Source: Sinorhizobium kostiense
Lineage (GTDB): Bacteria; Pseudomonadota; Alphaproteobacteria; Rhizobiales; Rhizobiaceae
Reading direction: 5' to 3'
NCBI RefSeq assembly: GCF_017874595.1
Contig: NZ_JAGILA010000008.1
Location: forward strand, 62,001 to 126,000
Length of the DNA stretch: 64,000 bases
Positions 8,185 through 16,783 of the stretch are shown here, one piece after another. Position 1 is the stretch's first letter. Each line of letters opens with the position of its first letter. The position numbers and the translations under genes are program-made. Under the pieces are notes generated by a model, which had not been told where the DNA came from, ran no database searches, and was given only the letters and a program-made list of their open reading frames with translations.

Positions 8185-8934
8185 ATGCCCAGCAACTTTT
8201 GGACCGACCCCGCCACCAAGCCCCTAATCGTCGCCCATCGCGGCGGTGCGGCTCTGGCTGCCGAAAACACGCTTGCTGCATTCGAGGCGGCCGCGACCAT
8301 CGGCGCGGACGCCATCGAGACTGACGTCCGCATGACAAGGGATGGCGCCCTGGTCTGCCTGCACGATGCGGATCTCCAGAGACTATGTGGCGATCCGCGC
8401 GCCGTGGCAGAACTCGATCTGGCGACACTTCAAGGCCTGCTGCCGACGGTGATGACGCTCGACGTCGCGCTCGCGGCGTCCGCTCCGATGGGGCTCCTGC
8501 TCGACGTCAAGCTCAGGGACCGGACTTCGCTCGCTGATATTGTCCACCGCGTGGAGCGTGGCAAGGCAGTCGAGCGAACCTTGCTCGGGTTGCGAAGCCT
8601 TGATTTCATCGCAGTGGCACGCAGTGCCAGGACGGACATCGCCATACTCGCCTTTCTCGAGGACCCGGAATCAGCCGCGGCCGCAGGAGAGGCCGGCGCG
8701 AACTGGTTCAGGCTGTGGCAGGGAGTTGCGAACCCGGCCCGCGCGATTGCCGTGCGCGACGCCGGGATGCACCTTGCGATCATGGTCGGTCAGCCGCGCA
8801 CGGTGCCGCTGCCGGGATATCCGCCCTTTCCCGTCGGCCTGATCGATCGCGATGGGCTTGAAAGCCTGCGCCCGCTCGCTCCGGACGCGATTTTGCTCGA
8901 CGACCCGCGCTTGGCCGTGGCGGCCGGCTACTAG
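8185..8934 (+). CDS. Glycerophosphodiester phosphodiesterase (GDPD, cytoplasmic type)
   Basis: A 249-residue GDPD-family TIM barrel expected to hydrolyse glycerophosphodiesters from phospholipids to sn-glycerol-3-phosphate and an alcohol. The first catalytic histidine is in LIVAHRGGAAL near residue 17. The metal-binding glutamate and aspartate are in DAIETDVRMTRDG, and the second histidine is in LVCLHDADLQRLCG. No signal peptide is visible, unlike periplasmic GlpQ, so it resembles cytoplasmic UgpQ. The start is placed at ATG 8185 (MPSNFW), since the upstream 31 codons do not resemble the family. It stands alone between the GIY-YIG repeat region and acpXL. Confidence 0.88.
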   Translation: MPSNFWTDPATKPLIVAHRGGAALAAENTLAAFEAAATIGADAIETDVRMTRDGALVCLHDADLQRLCGDPRAVAELDLATLQGLLPTVMTLDVALAASAPMGLLLDVKLRDRTSLADIVHRVERGKAVERTLLGLRSLDFIAVARSARTDIAILAFLEDPESAAAAGEAGANWFRLWQGVANPARAIAVRDAGMHLAIMVGQPRTVPLPGYPPFPVGLIDRDGLESLRPLAPDAILLDDPRLAVAAGY

Positions 8935-9048
8935 GGAACTGATGCTAAGCAGCGATTCTGGCCAACACGCCAGTCCAGCCGGGGGCCGCACCCGGTCGCC
9001 GTTCGGCAACAGCCTTTTCAATTCTCTGCCGCTAGAGCCAAGGGGGCA

Positions 9049-9076
9049 TTGGCTTTTGCGGTGCATTTTTCTATAC
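9049..9076 (+). promoter_or_regulatory. Candidate sigma-70 promoter of acpXL
   Basis: TTGGCT and CTATAC hexamers separated by 16 bases lie 36 bases upstream of the acpXL GTG. They fit the rhizobial housekeeping pattern (TTGAC / CTATAT). This rests on pattern only. Confidence 0.5.
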
Positions 9077-9111
9077 GGTTCGCCAAGACTCGATTTTCAT
9101 GAGGTAAGCGC

Positions 9112-9390
9112 GTGACAGCCACATTCGACAAGGTTGCTGATATTATTGCGGAAACGAGCGAGATCGATCGCGAGACGATCAAGCCGGAAAGCCACACTAT
9201 CGATGATCTCGGCATCGACAGCCTCGATTTCCTCGACATCGTTTTCGCGATCGACAAGGAATTCGGCATCAAGATCCCACTCGAGCAGTGGACCCAGGAA
9301 GTCAATGAAGGCAAGGTCTCGACCGAGGAATATTTTGTCCTGAAGAACCTCTGCGCCAAGATCGACGAGCTCCGTGCCGCCAAGGCCTGA
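9112..9390 (+). CDS. acpXL: Acyl carrier protein AcpXL for very-long-chain fatty acid of lipid A
   Basis: A 92-residue specialised acyl carrier protein. The phosphopantetheine attachment serine is S37 in [15 protein letters not shown]. The body is acidic, and the C-terminus is longer than that of the housekeeping ACP. In rhizobia AcpXL carries the growing 27-hydroxyoctacosanoate chain that LpxXL transfers to lipid A. Translation probably starts at GTG 9112 behind a gaggtaag ribosome site. It is the first gene of the six-gene cluster, and a hairpin with a T-run follows its stop. That hairpin would let the carrier protein be made in excess over the enzymes. Confidence 0.96.
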   Translation: MTATFDKVADIIAETSEIDRETIKPESHTIDDLGIDSLDFLDIVFAIDKEFGIKIPLEQWTQEVNEGKVSTEEYFVLKNLCAKIDELRAAKA

Positions 9391-9423
9391 TTGACTCCTT
9401 CGATACGCGTTCGATTCACTTCC

Positions 9424-9472
9424 GATGCCGCCTGCTGCGTCCTTCGCTTGACAGGCGGCATCGGCATTTTTA
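9424..9472 (+). terminator. Hairpin with T-run between acpXL and fabZXL (attenuator)
   Basis: A perfect 11-base stem (GATGCCGCCTG at 9424-9434 pairing with CAGGCGGCATC at 9452-9462) encloses a 17-base loop. It is followed by ggcattttta. This is a plausible partial terminator that lowers expression downstream of acpXL. Confidence 0.75.
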
Positions 9473-9504
9473 CTTGAGCCGCGAAACCAACGGGGTGAGC
9501 CTTC

Positions 9505-9981
9505 ATGCTCCTTGAGTATTTCCAGATGATCGACCGGGTCGAGAGCGTCGATCTGAAGGCCGGCCGGCTCACGGCGCGGTCGGTCGTCCCTGAAAAGAGT
9601 CCCGTGTTCGAGGGGCATTTCCCCGGCTATCCGCTGGTTCCGGGCGTCCTCCTGATCGAAACGATGGCGCAGGCCTCCGGATTTCTCGTCTTGGCGGCGA
9701 CGAAATTCGCGGCGATGCCGTTCCTGATGTCGGTCGACAACGCCAAGATGCGAAGCTTCGTCGAGCCTTCGGCCGAACTCGAGATCGAGGCGCTCATGGA
9801 GCATGAGGGGTCCGGTTTCGCCGTGACCAAAGCGAAGATCGCCTCCGGTGGCAAGAAGATCTGCGATGCCCAGTTGAAGCTCAGGACGATACCGTTCGAT
9901 CAGGTGCCGCTCGGCGATGTTGTCCTGAAGCGCGCCGAGGAACTGGGACTGGTGGCCGCAACGGCCGGTTCGGAGAACTGA
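9505..9981 (+). CDS. fabZXL: 3-hydroxyacyl-ACP dehydratase, FabZ-like (VLCFA pathway)
   Basis: A 158-residue hot-dog-fold dehydratase that removes water from 3-hydroxyacyl-ACP during elongation of the very-long chain. The catalytic histidine is H38 in FEGHFPGYPLVPG and the partner glutamate is E52 in IETMAQASG, as in FabZ. It lies second in the acpXL cluster with a single base between its stop and fabF2XL, so it is co-translated with the ketoacyl synthases. It is slightly longer than housekeeping FabZ. The cluster assignment to VLCFA synthesis rests on synteny with the known rhizobial acpXL locus. Confidence 0.92.
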   Translation: MLLEYFQMIDRVESVDLKAGRLTARSVVPEKSPVFEGHFPGYPLVPGVLLIETMAQASGFLVLAATKFAAMPFLMSVDNAKMRSFVEPSAELEIEALMEHEGSGFAVTKAKIASGGKKICDAQLKLRTIPFDQVPLGDVVLKRAEELGLVAATAGSEN

Positions 9982-9982
9982 G

Positions 9983-11182
9983 ATGACGAAATCAGCAAAC
10001 GACGTGGTGATCACCGGCGTCGGCATAGTGACCAGCCAGGGCGTCGGAGCTGAACCGCATGTGGCGCTGCTGACGGCGGGCGAACCGCCGAAGGCGCGGG
10101 TCGAGACGGAGCGCTTCGCACCCTATCCGATCCACCCGCTGCCGGAAATCGACTGGTCCGAGCAGATCCCGAAGCGCGGCGACCAGCGGCAGATGGAGAA
10201 CTGGCAGCGCCTCGGCGTGTTTGCGGCCGGCCTTGCTCTCGACGATGCGGGCCTGAAGGACAATCTCGAAGCCTGCGGCAGCATGGACATGATCGTTGCG
10301 GCCGGCGGTGGCGAACGCGACATCAATGTCGACTCGCTGATCGTCGACGAAGCGCTGAAACGCAATGACCGCGAGCGGCTCCTGAACGAGAAGCTGACGA
10401 CGGAACTGCGACCGACGCTCTTTCTCGCCCAGCTTTCCAACCTGCTCGCCGGCAATATTTCCATCGTGCATAAGGTCACCGGTTCCTCGCGCACCTTCAT
10501 GGGCGAGGAGGCGGCGGGCATCTCGGCGGTCGAGACCGCTTTCGCCCGCATCAGGGCCGGGCAGTCGACGCATACGCTCGTCGGCGGCGCCTTCTCGGCC
10601 GAACGTCTCGATATCGTCCTGCTCTTCGAGGCCATCCAGGGACACGCAACCGGAGAGTGGCATCCGATCTGGTCACGGAAGGAAGAAAATGGCGGCGGCA
10701 TGATCCTGGGCTCCGTCGGAGCATTCCTCGTGCTGGAATCGCGCGAATACGCCGAGGCACGGGGCGCCCGCATCTATGCGACGATCGATGCGATCGGCGG
10801 CGACCGCGGCAGCCGCGAGGGGGGCAAGCTCGAGGCGCGCCTCAAGGAGCTGGCGCGGCCGGCTGCCCTCATCGAGCCGGAGTCGACCGTCGTCTTTTCC
10901 GGAGCCTCAGGGTTTCACGACCTTGTTCGCCGCGAAAAGGCCTTCCTCGACACCGAACTCGACGGCCGACCGGTCCGCGCCTTCGGCGGCCTTGTCGGTC
11001 ATGGGGTCGAGGCACAATTCCCGGTCGGGATGGCGCTTGCCGCGCTTGCGCTCGGCAATGGCGCCAAGATCCCGCCCTTCGATCCCGCCGAAACGCCGAT
11101 GACGGCGCCTGCAAAGGCAGCGGTCGTCACGACCATCGGCCATGCCCGCGGCGAAGGCATCGCCGTGCTTGCCGCTGAATAA
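9983..11182 (+). CDS. fabF2XL: Beta-ketoacyl-ACP synthase homologue lacking the active-site cysteine
   Basis: A 399-residue thiolase-fold protein of the KAS I/II family, third in the acpXL cluster. The usual TACASG nucleophile motif is absent. In the aligned stretch (VTGSSRTFMGEEAAG, residues 165-179) the Cys position is taken by Glu176, or by Ser168 in a gapped alignment. The first catalytic His motif (NAHGTST in FabF) is also lost, reading SGASGFHDL instead; the second, GLVGHGVEA, is kept. The only cysteine of the protein is C98, far from the site. This pattern resembles the chain-length-factor (KS-beta) subunits of type II polyketide synthases. A heterodimer with the intact FabF1XL encoded 12 bases downstream is therefore the likely working form (inference). 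Confidence 0.9.
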   Translation: MTKSANDVVITGVGIVTSQGVGAEPHVALLTAGEPPKARVETERFAPYPIHPLPEIDWSEQIPKRGDQRQMENWQRLGVFAAGLALDDAGLKDNLEACGSMDMIVAAGGGERDINVDSLIVDEALKRNDRERLLNEKLTTELRPTLFLAQLSNLLAGNISIVHKVTGSSRTFMGEEAAGISAVETAFARIRAGQSTHTLVGGAFSAERLDIVLLFEAIQGHATGEWHPIWSRKEENGGGMILGSVGAFLVLESREYAEARGARIYATIDAIGGDRGSREGGKLEARLKELARPAALIEPESTVVFSGASGFHDLVRREKAFLDTELDGRPVRAFGGLVGHGVEAQFPVGMALAALALGNGAKIPPFDPAETPMTAPAKAAVVTTIGHARGEGIAVLAAE

Positions 11183-11194
11183 GGGAGCCCGAGC

Positions 11195-12478
11195 ATGAGC
11201 AAGGCATACAAGGACCACCTCGGCCGCCCGATCGTCGCCGTGACCGGCATGGGCGTCATCACCTCGCTCGGCCAGGGGCTCAAGGACAATTGGGCGGCAC
11301 TCACGGGCGGCGTATCGGGAATCCACAAGATCACCCGTTTCCCGACGGACAGCCTTTCCACCCGCATTTGCGGTACCGTCGACTTCATCGAACTGCCGGC
11401 AGACAATGCCGTAGAGCGCTCCTATGCGATGGCGCGTGAGACGACCTTGGAGGCGCTGGCGCAGGCCGGCCTTTCGGGCGACTTCAATGGGCCGCTGTTC
11501 CTTGCCGCACCGCCGATCGAGCCCGAATGGAACGCCCGGTTCGAGCTTGCCGATCGTTCGCCGCCGTCGGAGCGGCCGGGCGACGCCTATAACCGCTTTC
11601 TCGCCGCGATGCGGCAGAAGGCCGACCCCGTGTTCCACGAGGCAGTGCTCTTCGGCTCGATCTCCGAACGTCTCGCCGACCGTTTCGGCACGCGCGGTCT
11701 TCCGGTGACGCTGTCGACGGCCTGCGCGTCCGGCGCGACTGCGATCCAGCTCGGCGTCGAGGCGATCCGCCAGGGACGCACCGACCGGGCGCTGACGGTC
11801 GCGACCGACGGTTCGGTCAGCGCCGAGGCCTTGATCCGCTTCTCGTTGCTCTCGGCGCTCTCGACGCAGAACGATCCGCCGGAGAAGGCCTCGAAGCCCT
11901 TCACCAAGGACCGCGACGGCTTCGTCATCGCCGAAGGTGCGGCGACGCTGGTGCTCGAGTCGCTGGAGGCAGCGCTCGCCCGCGGCGCGCGCGTCTACGG
12001 CATTTTGAAGGGTTGCGGAGAGAAGGCGGACCTCTTCCACCGCACGCGGTCGTCGCCGGACGGCGGCCCGGCGATCGCGACGATCCGCGCGGCGCTTGCG
12101 GATGCCGGCATCGACGAGAGCGCCGTCGGCTATATCAATGCGCACGGCACGTCGACGCCGGAAAACGACAAGATGGAATATCTCTCGATGTCGGCCGTCT
12201 TCGGCGATCGCCTGCCTTCGATCCCGGTTTCGTCCAACAAGTCGATGATCGGCCATACGCTGACGGCGGCCGGTGCGGTCGAGGCGGTGTTCTCGATCCA
12301 GACGATGCTGACCGGCACGCTGCCGCCGACGATCAATTACCAGAACCCGGACCCGGCGATCGTGCTCGATGTCGTGCCGAACGTGAAGCGAGAGCAGCAG
12401 GTGACGGCGGTGCTGTCGAACTCCTTCGGCTTCGGCGGCCAGAACGCCAGCCTCGTGATGACGGCCGAACCCGCTTGA
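11195..12478 (+). CDS. fabF1XL: Beta-ketoacyl-ACP synthase II (VLCFA pathway), catalytic
   Basis: A 427-residue KAS II with a complete catalytic set: nucleophile C177 in STACASGATAIQLG, first histidine in INAHGTSTPENDKMEY, and second histidine in SSNKSMIGHTLTAAGAVEA. The C-terminal FGFGGQNASLV signature is present. It should condense malonyl-ACP with long acyl-AcpXL. It follows the cysteine-less homologue by 12 bases with a gggagcc ribosome site. It is probably the active half of a synthase pair that extends acyl chains to about C28. Confidence 0.95.
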   Translation: MSKAYKDHLGRPIVAVTGMGVITSLGQGLKDNWAALTGGVSGIHKITRFPTDSLSTRICGTVDFIELPADNAVERSYAMARETTLEALAQAGLSGDFNGPLFLAAPPIEPEWNARFELADRSPPSERPGDAYNRFLAAMRQKADPVFHEAVLFGSISERLADRFGTRGLPVTLSTACASGATAIQLGVEAIRQGRTDRALTVATDGSVSAEALIRFSLLSALSTQNDPPEKASKPFTKDRDGFVIAEGAATLVLESLEAALARGARVYGILKGCGEKADLFHRTRSSPDGGPAIATIRAALADAGIDESAVGYINAHGTSTPENDKMEYLSMSAVFGDRLPSIPVSSNKSMIGHTLTAAGAVEAVFSIQTMLTGTLPPTINYQNPDPAIVLDVVPNVKREQQVTAVLSNSFGFGGQNASLVMTAEPA

Positions 12479-12571
12479 GGATGGGGCGGGCCAGAGGAGG
12501 CTATTTAGCTCCCACGCACTCAGCGTAGCGACCGACCGTTCGACGATCAAAATACTTCAAAGGAAACATCC

Positions 12572-13600
12572 ATGCGCGCCCTGCAACTGCTCGAAGACCG
12601 CAAGCTCGAAATCACCGACCTTCCGGAGCCGGAGGCGCCGGGCGCGGGCGAGGTGACGCTGCGCGTCAAGGCGGTTGCGCTCAACCATATCGACGTCTGG
12701 GGCTGGCGCGGCATGGCTTTCGCCAAGCGGAAGATGCCGCTGGTGATTGGTGCGGAGGCATCCGGCGTCGTCGAAAGCATCGGCCAGGGCGTTGCCAATG
12801 TGCTGCCGGGGCAGCTCGTGTCGATCTACGGCGCGCGCACTTGCGGCCTCTGCCTGCCCTGCAAGGAGGGGCGTGACAATCTCTGCGAACACGTGGGTGG
12901 CGTGCACGGCTTTCACCTCGACGGCTTTGCGCAGGAGAAGGTGAACCTGCCGGCGCGCCTGCTGGTGCCGGCACCTCCGGGTGTCGATGCGGTCGGCGCG
13001 GCGCTTGCGCCCGTCACCTTCGGCACGGTCGAGCACATGCTCTTCGATAACGCCAGGCTCGAGCCGGGCGAGACGATTCTCGTCCATGCTGGCGGCTCCG
13101 GCATCGGCACGGCCGCCATCCAGCTCGCCAAGAAGATCGGCTGCACGGTCATCACCACCGTCGGCTCCGACGACAAGATCGAGCGGGCCAGGGCGCTTGG
13201 CGCCGATCACGTCATCAACTACCGCACCGACCGCTTCGAGGGCGTGGTGCGCAAGCTTACCAAGAAGAAGGGCGTCGACGTCGTGTTCGAGCATGTCGGC
13301 AAGGACACCTGGGCCGGCTCCATGCTGTCGATGAAGCGCGGTGGTCGTCTCGTCACCTGCGGCTCGACCTCCGGCGTTTCAACCGAAATCAACCTGATGA
13401 TGCTCTTCCAGCAGCAGTTGAAGCTGCTCGGTTCCTTCGGCTGCCGTATGGAGAACATGGCAAATGCCATGCAGAAGATGGCCCGCGGGCTGGTTCACCC
13501 GGTGATCGACACCGAGGTCGGACTCTCCGACATCGACCGGGCGCTCGAGCGTATGGAATCGCGCCAGGTCTTCGGCAAGATCATCCTCCGGATGGACTGA
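12572..13600 (+). CDS. adh2XL: Zinc-type medium-chain dehydrogenase/reductase (Adh2XL)
   Basis: A 342-residue MDR-superfamily oxidoreductase. The GroES-like N-terminal domain has LNHIDVWGWRGM and a cysteine cluster, RTCGLCLPCKEGRDNLC (four Cys near residues 91-108), of the structural-zinc type. The Rossmann domain carries HAGGSGIGTAAIQLAKKIG near 170-188. Its place between fabF1XL and lpxXL matches the conserved rhizobial cluster, where it is thought to act in chain synthesis, for example as an enoyl reductase; this role is inferred from position. It starts at ATG 12572 after aaaggaaac. Confidence 0.92.
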   Translation: MRALQLLEDRKLEITDLPEPEAPGAGEVTLRVKAVALNHIDVWGWRGMAFAKRKMPLVIGAEASGVVESIGQGVANVLPGQLVSIYGARTCGLCLPCKEGRDNLCEHVGGVHGFHLDGFAQEKVNLPARLLVPAPPGVDAVGAALAPVTFGTVEHMLFDNARLEPGETILVHAGGSGIGTAAIQLAKKIGCTVITTVGSDDKIERARALGADHVINYRTDRFEGVVRKLTKKKGVDVVFEHVGKDTWAGSMLSMKRGGRLVTCGSTSGVSTEINLMMLFQQQLKLLGSFGCRMENMANAMQKMARGLVHPVIDTEVGLSDIDRALERMESRQVFGKIILRMD

Positions 13601-13605
13601 AGCCG

Positions 13606-14535
13606 GTGCGAATGCTGATCACACGGCTGGTGCTTGCCGCCGATCGCTTCAGGCAATGGGTGATCGCCCAGCTCGTCATTCTGCTTCTTTCGGTGCTGAA
13701 GCTGCTTCCAGCCGATGCGGCGATCAATTTCATGGATCGCGCCGCGCGCTGGATCGGCCCGAAGACCCGCCGCCACAGGCTCACGCTCATCAATCTGCGC
13801 AACGCCTTTCCGGAGAAAAGCGAGGCGGAGATCGAGGAGATCGCGCTCGAAAGCTGGGGCAATATGGGCCGGCTCGCTGCCGAATATGTCTTCCTCGACC
13901 AGCTCTTCGATTTCGATCCGTCACGGACCGAGGCGGGCAGGGTGGAAGTTTCCGGCATATCGCTGTTCCTGGAACTGCGCGACAATCCGCGTCCCTTCAT
14001 CGTCTTCACAGCGCATAGCGGCAATTTCGAAATGCTGCCGGTTGCGGGCTCCACCTTCGGCTTGGACGTGACGGTGCTTTTCCGGCCGCCGAACAATCCC
14101 TATCTCGCCGACAAGGTCTTCGAGTTCCGCAAAGCCCGCATGGGCAATCTCGTGCCGTCGCATGCCGGTTCCTCCTTCGCGCTTGCCCGCCAGTTGGAGC
14201 ACGGCGGTGCGGTTGGCGTGCTCGTCGATCAGAAATTCCGCAAGGGCCTGAAAACCAAGTTCTTCGGCAGGGACGTGCAAACCAATCCGCTGCTCGCCAA
14301 GCTCGTCCGGCAGTTCAATTGCGAAGTCTATCCGGCCCGCTGCATCCGGTTGCCGGGCGGTCGCTTCCGCCTGGAACTTGAACCCGCCGTCGAGATTCCG
14401 CGAAGGGCGGACGGGAGCGTCGACGTGATGGCAACGGCGCAGATGCTCAACGACAAGGTCGAGAGCTGGGTCCGCGAATATCCCGGACAATGGCTGTGGT
14501 ACCACGACCGCTGGAACATCAAGGGCACGCTATAG
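13606..14535 (+). CDS. lpxXL: Very-long-chain lipid A acyltransferase LpxXL
   Basis: A 309-residue HtrB/MsbB-family (LpxL-like) acyltransferase that transfers the long chain from AcpXL to the lipid A precursor at the inner membrane. The HX4(D/E) motif appears as FTAHSGNFEML near residues 131-141. There is an N-terminal hydrophobic segment (about 20-35), and DQKFRKGLKTKFFGR corresponds to the second family block. GTG 13606 is five bases after the adh2XL stop; an ATG two codons later is equally possible. It ends the cluster. Confidence 0.93.
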   Translation: MRMLITRLVLAADRFRQWVIAQLVILLLSVLKLLPADAAINFMDRAARWIGPKTRRHRLTLINLRNAFPEKSEAEIEEIALESWGNMGRLAAEYVFLDQLFDFDPSRTEAGRVEVSGISLFLELRDNPRPFIVFTAHSGNFEMLPVAGSTFGLDVTVLFRPPNNPYLADKVFEFRKARMGNLVPSHAGSSFALARQLEHGGAVGVLVDQKFRKGLKTKFFGRDVQTNPLLAKLVRQFNCEVYPARCIRLPGGRFRLELEPAVEIPRRADGSVDVMATAQMLNDKVESWVREYPGQWLWYHDRWNIKGTL

Positions 14536-14838
14536 GTTGACATCCCCTCTGGCCCCTCTGGCCTGCCGGCCATCTCTTCCGTCCTCGCTGTATCCGGGAT
14601 TTGCCCATCGCCTCCCGGCCCCCCTGGTCCCGGGAACGTTTTCGATTGGAAGCGGCCGTTTTCTCCAGTTGAACGCTCGCGCGACGAGTGTAAGCTGCTT
14701 GCTGTGGGAACATTCGCGGGCGCTTCGGATGGCCGGCGCGCGAGTCCCATAGGGGGCAGATCCGTCCTGCTAACAGTCGTCGGCTCAAGGGTAGCCGGCC
14801 GCCTTGGCGTGAGTCGGTTCGGGGATTGGGGTTTCGAA

Positions 14839-15549
14839 TTGAGAGAACTGATCGAACGGTTCTGGTTCAAGTATTCGCAGTTGCAATATGCCGTGAAAGT
14901 GGCGGACGAGCACCTGATCGGCATTCTCGATCGCGAAATCGATCCCGTCCTCCGGGCCGTCTATGACAGGAAGGCCGCGAGCGTCCAGGAGGCGCGCCTC
15001 CAGTTCGAGTTTCTCGTCGACATGTTGCGGGCCGACGCGGACGATCTCTCCTGCCTGCTGCGCCATTCGCAATTGCTTCGCTCCCTGGTCGACCGCTATT
15101 TCGCCGCAACGGGGGCTTCCGATCTCGCCGGCCTGCATTTCGACCGCGCGCCGGGATCGCCAAGCAAGGGCCGTGCCGACGAAGGCTTGCTCAATGAGGC
15201 TATCCTCGATTCCATGCCCGACCGGATCGCTGTCATCACGCCGGACTACCGCTATCTCTACACCAATCCCGCCAATGCCAACCATCTGGCCAGCCGGCCG
15301 ATGGAGCTCATCGGCCGGCACATCGTCGAATTCATCGGTCTCCAGCGCTTCGAAGAGCGCGTCAAAGCCTGTCTCGACCGCTGTTTTGCCGGCGAAATCG
15401 TCGCCTATACGTTCGCCAAGTCCGTCGAGGGACGCATCGTCGTCGTCCGCTGCCGCATGACGCCCTGTCATTCGAGCGGCGGCAAGCTGATTGGCGCCAT
15501 TCTCGTCATCCAGGAACAGGCCGACCGGCGGCGGGCGATCGCGGCCTGA
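14839..15549 (+). CDS. PAS-domain protein
   Basis: A protein of about 236 residues with an N-terminal helical region and a PAS domain in its second half. The PAS part runs from NEAILDSMPDRIAVITPDYRYLYTNPANANHL through RPMELIGRHIVEFIG to a C-terminal strand GKLIGAILVIQEQ. No kinase, GGDEF or DNA-binding output domain is visible, so it is a stand-alone sensor or adaptor. The start is uncertain. TTG 14839 (giving LRELIERFWFKYSQ) fits the onset of protein-like sequence, while the frame stays open back to 14704. It lies downstream of lpxXL but does not look coupled to it. Confidence 0.75.
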   Translation: MRELIERFWFKYSQLQYAVKVADEHLIGILDREIDPVLRAVYDRKAASVQEARLQFEFLVDMLRADADDLSCLLRHSQLLRSLVDRYFAATGASDLAGLHFDRAPGSPSKGRADEGLLNEAILDSMPDRIAVITPDYRYLYTNPANANHLASRPMELIGRHIVEFIGLQRFEERVKACLDRCFAGEIVAYTFAKSVEGRIVVVRCRMTPCHSSGGKLIGAILVIQEQADRRRAIAA

Positions 15550-15754
15550 GGTTGTGGATGAGTGCTGTTGCGACGCGGCATACCTGTGCTTGGCGCAGGG
15601 ACAAGAGAAATTCAGGAGAGCGACCGGTCAACCTGCACGGACATGCTGACGCGGCGGGAACTGCGCCAGACTGCCGCGTACTCCGCGAAAGTGCTAAACT
15701 CGTTTCAGGCCGGTGCGCGCCACAAGGACGTCGTCTCCGGCGGGAGGAAGCGAG

Positions 15755-15841
15755 ATGTCACAGGAATGGCCAATGTACATCCTGCAATCAATCGTCGTCT
15801 TCGGCCTCGTCAGTGCCTTGTTCATCCGCTTCGGCGAGTAG
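15755..15841 (+). CDS. 28-residue single-span membrane peptide
   Basis: A short reading frame with a strong ribosome site (cgggaggaag, 4 bases before ATG). It encodes a 28-residue peptide starting MSQEWPMYILQ, with a hydrophobic stretch at residues 8-23 and charged ends (RFGE at the C-terminus). This is the layout of a small inner-membrane protein. It lies in the gap between the PAS gene and the opposing VOC gene. No homologue is recognised; the call rests on the ribosome site, start codon and amphiphilic composition. Confidence 0.55.
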   Translation: MSQEWPMYILQSIVVFGLVSALFIRFGE

Positions 15842-15861
15842 CCGTCACGCGGTGTCCGTCG

Positions 15862-16215
15862 CTATTGCGCCGACCAGACCGCCAATTCGTATCCGTCCGG
15901 GTCGGAGAAATGAAAACGGCGGCCACCCGGAAAGGGAAAGATCGGCTTGACGATCTTGCCGCCTGCCGCCTCGACCCGCGCCTGCGCGTCCTCGATCCGG
16001 TCGGCGTAGATGATGACGAGCGGGCCGCCGCTCCCGACGGGGCCGAGCGTGGTGAAGCCGCCGGTCAGCCGGCCATCGGCGAACTCGCAATATTCCGGAC
16101 CGTAATCGGTAAAGGTCCAGCCGAAAGCGCCGCCATAGAAGGCTTTGCTCGCAGCGATATCCGAGACGTTGAATTCGATATAGTCGATGCGGCGGTCATT
16201 CTCTTTGCTGCTCAT
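15862..16215 (-). CDS. VOC family (glyoxalase/bleomycin-resistance fold) protein
   Basis: A 117-residue vicinal-oxygen-chelate protein made of two beta-alpha-beta-beta-beta units. It begins RRIDYIEFNVSDIAASKAFYGGAFGWTF and ends PFPGGRRFHFSDPDGYELAVWS, the usual metal-proximal C-terminal pattern. The catalysed reaction cannot be told from the fold. The start MSSKEND at 16215 is chosen because the longer frame overlaps the adjacent SRPBCC gene. The upstream SRPBCC gene, 19 bases away on the same strand, probably forms an operon with it. Confidence 0.87.
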   Translation of the reverse strand: MSSKENDRRIDYIEFNVSDIAASKAFYGGAFGWTFTDYGPEYCEFADGRLTGGFTTLGPVGSGGPLVIIYADRIEDAQARVEAAGGKIVKPIFPFPGGRRFHFSDPDGYELAVWSAQ

Positions 16216-16234
16216 GTCGTTTCCGTCCTTGCAA

Positions 16235-16642
16235 TCACGCCTTGCTGGATTCGAGGATTGATTTAAGGCTGGCGAGATCCTTTTCCACCCACGCCGCGTC
16301 CTCGGCGAATTGCGCATCGCTCATGCCCGGCAGCCTGAGCAGGGTGAACATCACTTCGGCACCATCGCCGTTCGGGACGACACGCAAGGCGTTGTGCACC
16401 TGCTGACCGTCTGCCAGGGTTACAAGGTGATCGACGACGCCGTAGTCGTTATCCGGGGAGAAGCGCACGCGGGCGTTGCCGAGCGGCCCGGGCGCGAGCC
16501 ACTCCTCGCCCTCGCGCGTCAGGCCGGCAGAGAGGCCGGAAGCCCAGAGCGGCATCTTCTCGTGGTCCGCCATGAAGGCATAGACCTCGCGCCAGTCGCG
16601 CGCGATCGACGTGTGAATGATTCTGGCGGGCATCGGGGGCAT
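16235..16642 (-). CDS. SRPBCC (START-like / polyketide-cyclase-like) family protein
   Basis: A 135-residue helix-grip-fold protein. It opens with RIIHTSIARDWREVYAFMADHEKMPLWASG, typical of SRPBCC/AHSA1-like ligand-binding proteins, and ends with a long amphipathic helix (AWVEKDLASLKSILES). The ligand is unknown. Two ATG codons (MPPM) compete for the start. It is the leading gene of a two-gene minus-strand unit with the VOC gene. Confidence 0.82.
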   Translation of the reverse strand: MPPMPARIIHTSIARDWREVYAFMADHEKMPLWASGLSAGLTREGEEWLAPGPLGNARVRFSPDNDYGVVDHLVTLADGQQVHNALRVVPNGDGAEVMFTLLRLPGMSDAQFAEDAAWVEKDLASLKSILESSKA

Positions 16643-16783
16643 GGACTCGCTCCTCTGGTCTCAGGATCAATGGGCAGCATCTCGCCTGATGCTCTATATG
16701 GTTCTGCCGGTTACAATGCAGGGACGCAAAGTTTGCCTCGGAGTTGCGCGACATCCGCAGCGCACCGAACGGGCAAATGCGCT

